Shown here piece after piece: positions 1-7,029 of a stretch of DNA of 16,204 nucleotides. The position numbers and the translations under genes are program-made. This stretch comes from CAZEIW01 sp964512305 (lineage in GTDB: Bacteria > Pseudomonadota > Gammaproteobacteria > Burkholderiales > Burkholderiaceae_F): positions 1-16,204 of the forward strand of contig CAZEIW010000191.1 in NCBI GenBank assembly GCA_964512305.1, written 5' to 3'. The notes under the pieces are model-generated. The model had not been told where the DNA came from, did no database searches, and saw only the letters and a program-made list of their open reading frames with translations. The stretch's first letter is position 1; every line of letters starts with the position of its first letter.

Positions 1-2332
1 CCACAGCGGCTTCGGCACCGGCGCCTTCAACCTGGCCACCGCACTGCCGGCCAACCACATGCCCAACCCGGCCGGCACCGCCTGCACCGTGTGCCACACC
101 GCCGCCGGCAGCGGCAACTACACCGCATATGCGATGGGGGCCAGCGGCCACGCCGGCATCAGCAGCAGTTGCGCCACCTGCCACGAGGCGGGCAAGAGCT
201 TCCTCAACATCACCCCGACCACGCTCGTCGAGCGGCCGGGCGCCACCGCCAATGGCATCACCCCGGCCGACACCAACCACCCGGCCACGGGTGACTGCTC
301 GGGCTGCCACTCCGGCTTCGCCACCGGCGCGTTCAACAACGTCACCGCACTGCCCACCGGGCACATGCCCAACCCCGCCGGTACCGCGTGCGCGACTTGC
401 CACACGACCTCGGGCAACTATGCCGTGTACACAATGGGCACGACCGGCCACGTCGGCATCAGCAGCAGCTGCACCACCTGCCACGAGGCGGGCAAGAGCT
501 TCCTCAACATCACACCCGCGACCCTGGTCGAACGGCCAGGAAGCACCGCCAACGGCATCACGCCGGCCGACTCCAGCCACCCGACCACCGGCGACTGCTC
601 AAGCTGCCACTCCGGCTTCACCGCCGGCGCGTTCAACAACGTCACCGCACTGCCCACCGGGCACATGCCCAATCCCGCGGCCACCGCGTGCACGACGTGC
701 CACACGACCTCGGGCAACTATCCCGCGTACACGATGGGCACAACCGGCCACGCCGGCATCAGCAGCAGCTGCGCCACCTGCCACGAGGCCGGCAAGAGCT
801 TCCTGAACCTGACGCCCACAACACTGGTGGAACGTCCCACGGCGACAGCCAATGGGATCACCCCGGCCGATAGCGCGCACCCGGCCACCGGCGACTGCTC
901 GAGCTGCCACAGCGGGTTCACCACCGGCGCATTCAGTACGACGGTGGCCAAGCCGGCCGGCCACATCAACAGCGGCAGCATGGCATGCACAACCTGCCAC
1001 ACCACCGGCGCCTTTAATGCGTACGTGATGTCGCACACCGGCGTTGTGGGCACCTGCGCCTCGTGCCACGGCGCGTCGGGCGGCACCGGCTACGTCGGGC
1101 CGTTCGCCGGCGTGCCGCTGCCCGGCGGCAGCACCTACACCACGGGCCAGATGGGCATGGTGCCCAAGTCCTACCCGACCACTTCGCCGGCGCACATCCC
1201 GATCCCGAGTGGCGAGGACTGCAACGTGTGCCACGCCTCGACCACCGCCTTCGGGCCGGGCACGGCGATGAACCATGCCGGCATCAGCAGCGGCTGCGCT
1301 ACCTGCCACGCCGCCGGCAAGGCCTGGTACGGGGTGACGATCAAGACCCCGACAGGTCTGTCGCCGGCGCACGTGCCGTACGGGACGACCGCCTGCGAGA
1401 TCTGCCACTCGGCCACCACGTTTACTTCGTTCAGCGGCACCACGGTTCCGCACGTGGCGCCGTTCCTCGTGATCACCGGCACGCAGCGCAGCAGCAGCGC
1501 GGTCTCGACTCCGACGTGCAAGAGCTGCCACGGTCCGTCGGGACAGAAGTGGTACGGGGTGAGCCTGAGCACGGCCACGGTGGGCAGCCACAACGGCAGT
1601 ACGACAAGCCAGGACTGCGTCAACTGCCACACGACGACGAGCATGGGCGGCTCGGCGGCGGCGGCCAGGGCGCCGACCACGACGCTGTCGAAGATCGCCT
1701 CCGCGGCCTCGGCGGCTGCCTCCGGCAAGGCGCCCGGCAAGGGCGTGGCGCCGGTACCACCGGTGTCCGGCACATCTCGCGCCGCCGGTGTCGCTCCGGT
1801 GCCAACGCCGGCGATCGGGACAACCGTCACCGCGATGGGGAGCGGACCCTTCTCGCACATCGGCCTCGCCGCCGGCGCCTGCGCCACCTGCCACCGCGTG
1901 GGCGGCAGCGCCGCCGCCATGCCGGCCAGCCACCTGGCCACCGCGCTGTCGTGCGACTTGTGCCACCGAACCACCGCCTGGCTGCCCGCGGCGTTCACGC
2001 ATGCCAACGCCGCCTCGGGCGCCTGCTCCAGCTGCCACACCCCCGGCGGCGCCACCGCCAAGCCGGCCAGCCACTTCCTCACCGGTCAGGCCTGCGACAC
2101 CTGCCACCGCTCCATCGCCGCGTGGCTGCCGGCCACCTACGCGCACATCACGCCGGCGTTCGCGCCACACATGTCGAGCGTCCGCTGCATCGACTGCCAT
2201 ATCACCAACAACGCCACGGTGATCTGGAAGTTCCCGACGCTCAAGCCTGGCTGTGGCGGCTGCCACGGTCCTGCCTTCTCGCCCACCTCGGGCAGGAAGT
2301 CCATCGGCGCTCCGGTCGGGCGGCCGCAATAG
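1..2332 (+). CDS. Giant multihaem c-type cytochrome, 3' part (5' end outside window)
   Basis: The reading frame is open from the first base, where a truncated CXXCH is followed by repeat sequence, to TAG at 2330-2332. About 776 residues are visible and the true start and any signal peptide lie upstream. I count 22 complete CXXCH haem-attachment motifs. Numbering from the Met at 59, motifs 1-9 sit in three ~100-residue repeats (residues 1-302), 10-16 in a divergent middle (to about 525), then comes an Ala/Pro/Ser linker (about 525-597), and motifs 17-22 form the C-terminal module. Twenty of the 22 have a His 5-8 residues before the first Cys, giving enough spare His for bis-His haem ligation. 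No C-terminal membrane anchor is seen. c-Type haem is attached outside the cytoplasm, so a periplasmic or cell-surface electron carrier is expected. The specific role (extracellular electron transfer, metal redox or storage) is inference, and I do not recognise a named gene. Confidence 0.9.
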   Translation, partial: HSGFGTGAFNLATALPANHMPNPAGTACTVCHTAAGSGNYTAYAMGASGHAGISSSCATCHEAGKSFLNITPTTLVERPGATANGITPADTNHPATGDCSGCHSGFATGAFNNVTALPTGHMPNPAGTACATCHTTSGNYAVYTMGTTGHVGISSSCTTCHEAGKSFLNITPATLVERPGSTANGITPADSSHPTTGDCSSCHSGFTAGAFNNVTALPTGHMPNPAATACTTCHTTSGNYPAYTMGTTGHAGISSSCATCHEAGKSFLNLTPTTLVERPTATANGITPADSAHPATGDCSSCHSGFTTGAFSTTVAKPAGHINSGSMACTTCHTTGAFNAYVMSHTGVVGTCASCHGASGGTGYVGPFAGVPLPGGSTYTTGQMGMVPKSYPTTSPAHIPIPSGEDCNVCHASTTAFGPGTAMNHAGISSGCATCHAAGKAWYGVTIKTPTGLSPAHVPYGTTACEICHSATTFTSFSGTTVPHVAPFLVITGTQRSSSAVSTPTCKSCHGPSGQKWYGVSLSTATVGSHNGSTTSQDCVNCHTTTSMGGSAAAARAPTTTLSKIASAASAAASGKAPGKGVAPVPPVSGTSRAAGVAPVPTPAIGTTVTAMGSGPFSHIGLAAGACATCHRVGGSAAAMPASHLATALSCDLCHRTTAWLPAAFTHANAASGACSSCHTPGGATAKPASHFLTGQACDTCHRSIAAWLPATYAHITPAFAPHMSSVRCIDCHITNNATVIWKFPTLKPGCGGCHGPAFSPTSGRKSIGAPVGRPQ
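59..964 (+). repeat. Three tandem ~300-bp cytochrome repeats (306+300+300 bp)
   Basis: Units begin at 59, 365 and 665, each with the codons for MPNPA just after a His. A partial, diverged fourth copy starts at 965, and the sequence at 2-58 is the end of an earlier copy. The first unit is two codons longer (AAGSGNY against TSGNY). Each unit encodes three CXXCH motifs and three extra His, in GHMPNP, GHxGIS and xHPxTG contexts. Units 2 and 3 are about four-fifths identical in protein by eye, and long stretches match at the DNA level, for example around GKSFLN. This indicates recent or recombination-maintained duplication. Confidence 0.9.
1850..2137 (+). repeat. Two tandem 144-bp (48-residue) two-haem repeats in the cytochrome C-terminus
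   Basis: Units start at 1850 (FSHIGLAAGACATCH) and 1994 (FTHANAASGACSSCH), exactly 144 bp apart. A third start, YAH at 2138, follows another 144 bp later and then diverges. Each unit has the order H, CXXCH, Gly/Ala spacer, PASH, CXXCHR, AWLPA. The unit is distinct in length and sequence from the ~100-residue repeats upstream, so the protein contains at least two repeat classes. Confidence 0.8.
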
Positions 2333-2338
2333 CGGCCG
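2321..2338 (+). terminator. GC-rich hairpin spanning the cytochrome stop codon
   Basis: A perfect 7-bp inverted repeat, CGGCCGC (2321-2327) and GCGGCCG (2332-2338), has an AATA loop. The stop codon TAG (2330-2332) lies in the loop and at the stem edge. It sits at the end of the cytochrome, facing the convergent def operon. There is no T-tract after it, so it is not a classical intrinsic terminator; it may protect the 3' end or work with Rho. The hairpin is seen; the function is inference. Confidence 0.35.
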
Positions 2339-2564
2339 GCACCCCGCGACCGAAGCGCGCCTGCAACCGTCAGCCCCGACCTCCCCGGAAAGTCACACCC
2401 GGCGCCCGCGACCCCAGCGCCGCGCGAGGCGAGGCAGGAACATCACCGCGGCGATCATCGCGAGCGCCAGCATGCCGTTGCGGACCCGGCTGCTCGCCGT
2501 GGCGCGCGTGGCCGACCGCCGGGCGTCCGAGCGGGTCGAACTCCTGCAAGCGGCGTGAGAAGCC
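2333..2564. other. Convergent intergenic gap between cytochrome and def
   Basis: These 232 bp separate the cytochrome stop from the def stop. Apart from the hairpin at its left edge I see no recognisable gene, no tRNA and no T-rich terminator on either strand. A 26-codon hydrophobic ATG frame on the - strand (2393-2473) is discussed among the findings and is not called as a gene. Confidence 0.6.
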
Positions 2565-3095
2565 TCAATCGTCTTCGATCGACTGGCCCGGAAACAGCAC
2601 GTCCGTGTAGCCGAAGCGCGTGAAATCGCGCACTCGCATCGGATACAGGATGCCGTCCAGGTGGTCGACTTCGTGCTGCACCACCCGCGCATGGAAGCCG
2701 TCGACTTCGCGTTCGAACGGCGTGCCCCTGGCGTCGAAGCCGCCGTAGCGCAGCCGTGCATGGCGCGACACGACGCCGCGCAGCCCGGGCACCGACAGGC
2801 AACCCTCCCAGCCGTCCTCCATCTCGTCGCCCAGCGCTTCGAGACGGGGATTGATCAGCACCGTCGGCGGCACGGCCGGCGCGTCCGGATAGCGCGGGTT
2901 GTGGTCGAAGCCGAAGATCACGACCCGCAGCGACACCCCGATCTGCGGCGCGGCGAGACCCGCACCGTCGGCGGCGCGCATCGTGTCGAACATGTCGGCC
3001 ACCAGCTCGTCGAGCTCGCGCGTGCCGAAGCGCGAGACCGGTTCCGATACGCGCAGCAGGCGGGGATCGCCCATCCGCAGGATTTCGCGAATCAT
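2565..3095 (-). CDS. def: Peptide deformylase
   Basis: This 176-residue metalloenzyme removes the formyl group from N-formyl-Met of nascent proteins at the ribosome exit. All three family motifs are present: GAGLAAPQIG (44-53), EGCLSVP (97-103, with metal ligand Cys99) and HEVDH (141-145, with metal ligands His141 and His145 and catalytic Glu142). Length is normal. The ATG overlaps the stop of the upstream phosphorylase gene (ATGA, 3092-3095), and a GGGGAG ribosome-binding site (3102-3107) lies 6 nt upstream. It is the last gene of the smc-zipA-ligA-mtnP-def run. No fmt is next to it, unlike the classical def-fmt pair, so this is probably a second, non-fmt-linked deformylase (inference). Confidence 0.96.
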   Translation of the reverse strand: MIREILRMGDPRLLRVSEPVSRFGTRELDELVADMFDTMRAADGAGLAAPQIGVSLRVVIFGFDHNPRYPDAPAVPPTVLINPRLEALGDEMEDGWEGCLSVPGLRGVVSRHARLRYGGFDARGTPFEREVDGFHARVVQHEVDHLDGILYPMRVRDFTRFGYTDVLFPGQSIEDD

Positions 3096-3835
3096 GCCGC
3101 GCTCCCCAACGCGCTCTCCAGCAGGCGAACCGCGCGCACGATCGAGGCGCGCAGCACCTCGTCGAGCTCCTCGAGCTTGATCTCGTGCCGGCTGTTGCCG
3201 CGCCCGGCTGCGTGGTTCACCACCACGGCGAGCGCCGCGTATTCGAGCGCGGCCTCGCGCGCCAGCGCCGCCTCGGGCATCCCGGTCATCCCGACCACGT
3301 CGGCGCCGTCGCGGGCCAGGCGCTCGATCTCGGCCGCGGTTTCCAGCCGCGGGCCCTGGGTGCAGCCGTAGACGGCACCGTCGACCAGCGGTTCACCGCA
3401 GGCGCGCGCGGCCGCGAGCAGCCGGCCGCGCAGCGGCGCCGAGTAAGGCTCGGTGAAATCGATGTGGGTCACGCCGCTGCCTCCACCCTCGAAGAAGGTC
3501 GACTTCCGGCTGTGCGTGTAGTCGATGATCTGGTGGGGCACGACCAGGGTCCGCGGGCCCAGGTCGGACCGGATACCGCCCACCGCGGCGACGGCGAACA
3601 CGCCTTCGACCTGCAGCTCTTTGAGCGCCCAGATGTTGGCCCGGTAGTTGATCTCGTGCGGCGCGATCGTGTGACCGTAGCCGTGCCGTGCGAGGAAAAC
3701 CACCTCCCGCCCGGCCAGCGTGCCGAACGTCAGCGCCCCGGAGGGCTCGCCGTACGGCGTCCGCATCACCTGGCGCCGCGGCGAATCGAGCGCCGAAAGC
3801 TTCGCCAGCCCGCTGCCGCCGATGATCGCAAACAT
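3092..3835 (-). CDS. mtnP: S-methyl-5'-thioinosine phosphorylase (MTAP/PNP family)
   Basis: A 247-residue purine nucleoside phosphorylase-family enzyme, expected to split methylthioinosine (or methylthioadenosine) with phosphate into the free base and methylthioribose-1-phosphate, salvaging the polyamine by-product. Residues below count from the ATG. The N-terminus is MFAIIGGSGL. FLARHGYGH (about 47-55), NYRANIWALK (about 63-72), the TQGPRLET segment (about 159-166) and GMTGMPEAALARE (about 182-194) are family motifs. Near the C-terminus it has VVVNHAAG (Asn207) where adenine-specific MTAPs carry an Asp-x-Asp. It closely resembles the Pseudomonas aeruginosa PA3004 type as I recall it, which favours 6-oxopurine (methylthioinosine) specificity. 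The ATG at 3835 is chosen over the TTG at 3838 because AGGGGAG (3843-3849) lies 7 nt upstream and the ATG overlaps the ligA stop (TGATG). The symbol is for the family; substrate is inferred. Confidence 0.9.
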   Translation of the reverse strand: MFAIIGGSGLAKLSALDSPRRQVMRTPYGEPSGALTFGTLAGREVVFLARHGYGHTIAPHEINYRANIWALKELQVEGVFAVAAVGGIRSDLGPRTLVVPHQIIDYTHSRKSTFFEGGGSGVTHIDFTEPYSAPLRGRLLAAARACGEPLVDGAVYGCTQGPRLETAAEIERLARDGADVVGMTGMPEAALAREAALEYAALAVVVNHAAGRGNSRHEIKLEELDEVLRASIVRAVRLLESALGSAA

Positions 3836-5883
3836 CAACCGACTCCCCTGTGGCCGATCAGCTTCAGCAGCTGTTCCTCGTCGATCACCTTCACGCCCAA
3901 CTCGCGCGCCTTTTCGAGCTTCGAGCCCGCCTCGGCGCCCGCGACCACGTAATCGGTCTTCCGCGACACCGATCCGACGATCTTGCCGCCTGCCGCCTCG
4001 ATCATCGCCGCGGCCTGTTCGCGCGTCAGCGTCGGCAGCGTGCCGGTGAGCACGAATCCGCGCCCGGCCAGGGGCGCGGCGGCGCGCGGCGCCGCGGCCG
4101 GCGTGCCGGCGACCTCGATCGCGCCGGCCAGTTTCGCGATCTCGGCCCGATTATGCGGCTCGGCGAGGAAGCCACGGATCGACTGCGCCACCACCGGCCC
4201 GACATCGGGCACCTCGAGCAATGCCGCCTCGTCCGCCGCGAGCAGCGCCTCCAGGGTGCCGAAGTGCCGTGCAAGGTCGCGCGCAGTCGACTCGCCGACG
4301 TGCCGGATGCCCAGCGCGTAGACAAAGCGCTCGAGCGTCGTGTGCCGGGCCTTGCCGATCGCCTCGAGCACGTTGCCGGCCGATTTGTCCGCCATCCGCT
4401 CCAGGCCGGCCAGCGTCTGGAGGTCGAGCTTGAAGATGTCCGACGGCGACTGCACCCGTCCCCCTTCGACCAGCTGGTCGACCAGCTTCTCGCCCAGGCC
4501 CTCGATGTCGAGCGCGCGCCGACCGGCGAAGTGCAGCAGCGCCTGCTTGCGCTGCGCGGCGCATACGAGGCCTCCGCTGCAGCGCGCGATCGCTTCGTCG
4601 CTGCCGCGCACCACCGCCGATCCGCAGACCGGGCAGCGTGTGGGCATCGCGAACTCGCGCGCGTCCGCGGGCCTGCGCTCGAGCACGACGCCGACCACCT
4701 CCGGGATCACGTCGCCGGCGCGGCGCACGCTGACGGTGTCGCCGATCCGGACGTCCTTGCGCCGGACCTCGTCCTCATTGTGCAGGGTGGCATTGGTCAC
4801 CCTGACGCCGCCCACCGCGACCGGGGCCAGCCGCGCCACCGGGGTCAGCGCCCCCGTGCGCCCGACCTGGACTTCGATCCCCAGCACCTGCGTCAGGGCC
4901 TCCTGCGGCGGGAACTTGTGCGCGACCGCCCAGCGCGGCGCGCGCGAGACGAAGCCCAGCGCCTGTTGCGCGCGTTTCGAATCGACCTTGTAGACGACGC
5001 CGTCGATATCGTACGGAAGGCGCTCGCGCCTGGCCTGCGCCGCGCGGTAGAACGCAAGCAGCCCGGGCAGCCCGCTCACCACGTCCCGCTCGGCACAGAT
5101 CGGAACGCCGAACGCCTGCAGCCAGTCGAGCGTCGCCGAGTGCGTGTCCGGCTCCGCGGCGCCGGTCACTTCCCCGAGTCCGTAGGCGAAGAAATGCAGC
5201 CGCCGCTGCGCCGTGATGCGGGCGTCGAGCTGCCGCAGGCTGCCGGCGGCCGCGTTGCGCGGGTTGGCGAACTCCTTGCCGCCGTGCGCGCGCTGCGCCT
5301 CGTTCAGGCGCTCGAGGTCGCGCTTGAACATCAGGACCTCGCCGCGCACGTCGAGCACCGGTGGCGCCCGGCCTGCGAGCCTGAGCGGGACGCTGCGGAT
5401 CGTCCGCACGTTGGCGGTGACATCCTCGCCGACCGCGCCGTCGCCGCGCGTCGCGGCCTGCGCCAGTACGCCGTCGAGATAGCGCAGGTTCAGCGCCAGG
5501 CCGTCGAACTTCAGTTCGCACGAATAGCTGAGCTCGCCCTCGGCCAGGCCGGCGCGCGCAAGCGCCTCGCGCGCGCGCTGGTCGAACGCGGCCGCTTCCG
5601 CTTCGTCGAGTGCGTTGTTGAGCGACAGCATGGGCACGGCGTGCCGCACCTCGGCGAGGTCGGCGCGCGGCTCGCCGGACACGCGTTGCGTCGGCGAGTC
5701 CGGTGTCCGCAGCTCCGGGTACCCGTCCTCGAGCCCCTGCAGCTCCCGAAACAGCCGGTCGTACTCGGCATCCGGGACCAGCGGGGCGTCCAGAACGTAA
5801 TAGGCATGATCGTAGCGGGCGATGTCGTCGCGCAGCTGGCGGACGCGATCGCGCAACGCAGCCGTGACCCGCTCGCTCACCAC
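3835..5883 (-). CDS. ligA: NAD-dependent DNA ligase LigA
   Basis: The 682-residue ligase seals 5'-phosphate/3'-OH nicks using NAD+ in replication and repair. All domains are present in order: an N-terminal Ia domain with YDxAYYxxD-type residues (about 24-40), the adenylation domain with the AMP-accepting lysine in CELKFDG (Lys125), NPRNAAAGSLRQLD (207-220), the OB fold (about 320-405), a four-Cys zinc finger (Cys417, 420, 435, 441), helix-hairpin-helix repeats (about 455-580), and a C-terminal BRCT domain (about 602-682) preceded by an Ala/Pro hinge. The length is typical. It starts with GTG at 5883 (a second GTG follows at once at 5880), behind a weak G-rich leader and 13 bp after zipA. The stop overlaps the next ATG by one base. 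Confidence 0.98.
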   Translation of the reverse strand: MVSERVTAALRDRVRQLRDDIARYDHAYYVLDAPLVPDAEYDRLFRELQGLEDGYPELRTPDSPTQRVSGEPRADLAEVRHAVPMLSLNNALDEAEAAAFDQRAREALARAGLAEGELSYSCELKFDGLALNLRYLDGVLAQAATRGDGAVGEDVTANVRTIRSVPLRLAGRAPPVLDVRGEVLMFKRDLERLNEAQRAHGGKEFANPRNAAAGSLRQLDARITAQRRLHFFAYGLGEVTGAAEPDTHSATLDWLQAFGVPICAERDVVSGLPGLLAFYRAAQARRERLPYDIDGVVYKVDSKRAQQALGFVSRAPRWAVAHKFPPQEALTQVLGIEVQVGRTGALTPVARLAPVAVGGVRVTNATLHNEDEVRRKDVRIGDTVSVRRAGDVIPEVVGVVLERRPADAREFAMPTRCPVCGSAVVRGSDEAIARCSGGLVCAAQRKQALLHFAGRRALDIEGLGEKLVDQLVEGGRVQSPSDIFKLDLQTLAGLERMADKSAGNVLEAIGKARHTTLERFVYALGIRHVGESTARDLARHFGTLEALLAADEAALLEVPDVGPVVAQSIRGFLAEPHNRAEIAKLAGAIEVAGTPAAAPRAAAPLAGRGFVLTGTLPTLTREQAAAMIEAAGGKIVGSVSRKTDYVVAGAEAGSKLEKARELGVKVIDEEQLLKLIGHRGVG
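3843..3849 (-). promoter_or_regulatory. Ribosome-binding site deciding the mtnP start
   Basis: AGGGGAG on the - strand lies 7 nt before the ATG at 3835 but only 4 nt before the alternative TTG at 3838, so it favours the ATG. It lies inside the last codons of ligA, consistent with translational coupling. Confidence 0.65.
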
Positions 5884-5896
5884 CCGCCCCGCCGGC

Positions 5897-7024
5897 TCAG
5901 ACGTACAGCCGGCGCGCGCGCGCGCCGCCGGGCTCGATGCCGTCGGCCAGCATCTCTTCGTGCAGCTGCGCCAGTTGCGCCTCGATCACGGCGACCGACG
6001 AGGCATCGATCGGCCGGCCTTTGTCGTCGACCACCCGCGCACCCAGCGCCGCCCCCAGCTGATCGGCGGCCGCGATCATGGCCCGGAACGGCGCGCCCTG
6101 GGCCGGCGCCAGCGGCACGTCGAGCTCCAGCGCCAGGCGGTCGGCCAGCAACGAGGCGCTCGCGAGCGAAAACAGCGGACGGCCTTCGGCGTCGAGCCTG
6201 ACCCAGCGCTGCGCGTCGACCGCCGACAGCCCCGCCTGCTGCGCCGCCGCGGCGATCCGCGCCGCCGGCCACGCGCCCTTCGGGGCGTCGGCACACTCGA
6301 GCGTGAGACCGATGCGCACGTCGAAGCGCGCGCACAGACGGTCGAGCGCCTGCGCCGAGGCGACCAGCCGGGCGACGTCGGGAGGGTCGAAATCGGCGTC
6401 GAGCGCGGCGGCCACCTGTTGGACGGCAGCGACGAAGCGCGAGGCGTCGATTTCGGAGAGCACGCGGCGCCGGCTCGCCATCTGGATCGCCGCCAGCGCG
6501 TCGGTGTAGTACCCGAAGCGGTCGGGCAACACCCATTGCCGGCTGCGCGGGTCCCACACGACGAAGAACACCGCCAGCGGCCACCCGGGCGCTGCCAGCG
6601 GCATCGCGGCGTCGATCACCGAGACGCCGTCGACCGCGCGGGCGCAGCGCAGCTCGAGCACGCAATCGAGCAACGGGTCCTCGACCCAGTCCGAGCGCTG
6701 CACGGCCAGCGCCGGACGTTGCGCCTCCGCGGCTGCCGGCGCCGCCGTGGCGCGCCCCGCCGCCGCATCGGGCTGCGTCGGCTCGAGCTCGATGTCCAGG
6801 CGCGGTTCGACGCGCTGCGCCACCGGCGCACTGCCGCCCGCGCGCTCGCCGAGCGATGGTTCCGTACGGGCGGTCTTCAGAAGGGCATCGCCGACGCCGC
6901 TGCGCAGACCCTCGCTCAGGCGGCGCAACAGGCGCCGCTCCTGCCACTTGCCCGCGACGTACAGCGCGATCAGGACAGCCGCGGCAAGCGACAGGAGGGC
7001 CAGCTGCAGGTCGTTCAGTCGCAT
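5897..7024 (-). CDS. zipA: Cell division protein ZipA homologue
   Basis: A 375-residue protein with one N-terminal membrane segment (about residues 7-24, LQLALLSLAAAVLIALYVAG), a basic stretch (KWQERRLLRRL), a short low-complexity linker rich in Ala, Glu and Pro, and a C-terminal ZipA-like FtsZ-binding region. The core of that region includes VSVIDAAMPLAAPGWPLAVF and FGYYTDALAAIQMASRRRVL. ZipA tethers the FtsZ ring to the inner membrane. The call rests on topology plus its position between smc and ligA, an order known from Pseudomonas and betaproteobacteria. Sequence conservation is weak, as is usual for this family, and the linker lacks the long Pro/Gln-rich tract of E. coli ZipA. The ATG lies 5 bp after the smc stop. 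GGAAG at 7038-7042 is a rather distant ribosome site, so coupling to smc is likely. Confidence 0.82.
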   Translation of the reverse strand: MRLNDLQLALLSLAAAVLIALYVAGKWQERRLLRRLSEGLRSGVGDALLKTARTEPSLGERAGGSAPVAQRVEPRLDIELEPTQPDAAAGRATAAPAAAEAQRPALAVQRSDWVEDPLLDCVLELRCARAVDGVSVIDAAMPLAAPGWPLAVFFVVWDPRSRQWVLPDRFGYYTDALAAIQMASRRRVLSEIDASRFVAAVQQVAAALDADFDPPDVARLVASAQALDRLCARFDVRIGLTLECADAPKGAWPAARIAAAAQQAGLSAVDAQRWVRLDAEGRPLFSLASASLLADRLALELDVPLAPAQGAPFRAMIAAADQLGAALGARVVDDKGRPIDASSVAVIEAQLAQLHEEMLADGIEPGGARARRLYV

Positions 7025-7029
7025 TCGCG

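Noticed and set aside
59..964. Regular DNA repeats as a CRISPR array or satellite
   Set aside because: The unit is ~300 bp and fully coding in one frame with conserved haem motifs, with no short repeat/spacer pattern.
599..2329. Long - strand frame opposite the cytochrome
   Set aside because: It is Gly/Arg/Ala/Val-rich with repeats that mirror the haem repeats on the other strand. The + frame has 22 CXXCH motifs and is clearly the coding one.
2393..2761. 122-codon - strand frame overlapping the end of def
   Set aside because: Most of it overlaps the conserved def catalytic region in another phase. Only the short terminal hydrophobic part is mentioned, as a weak finding.
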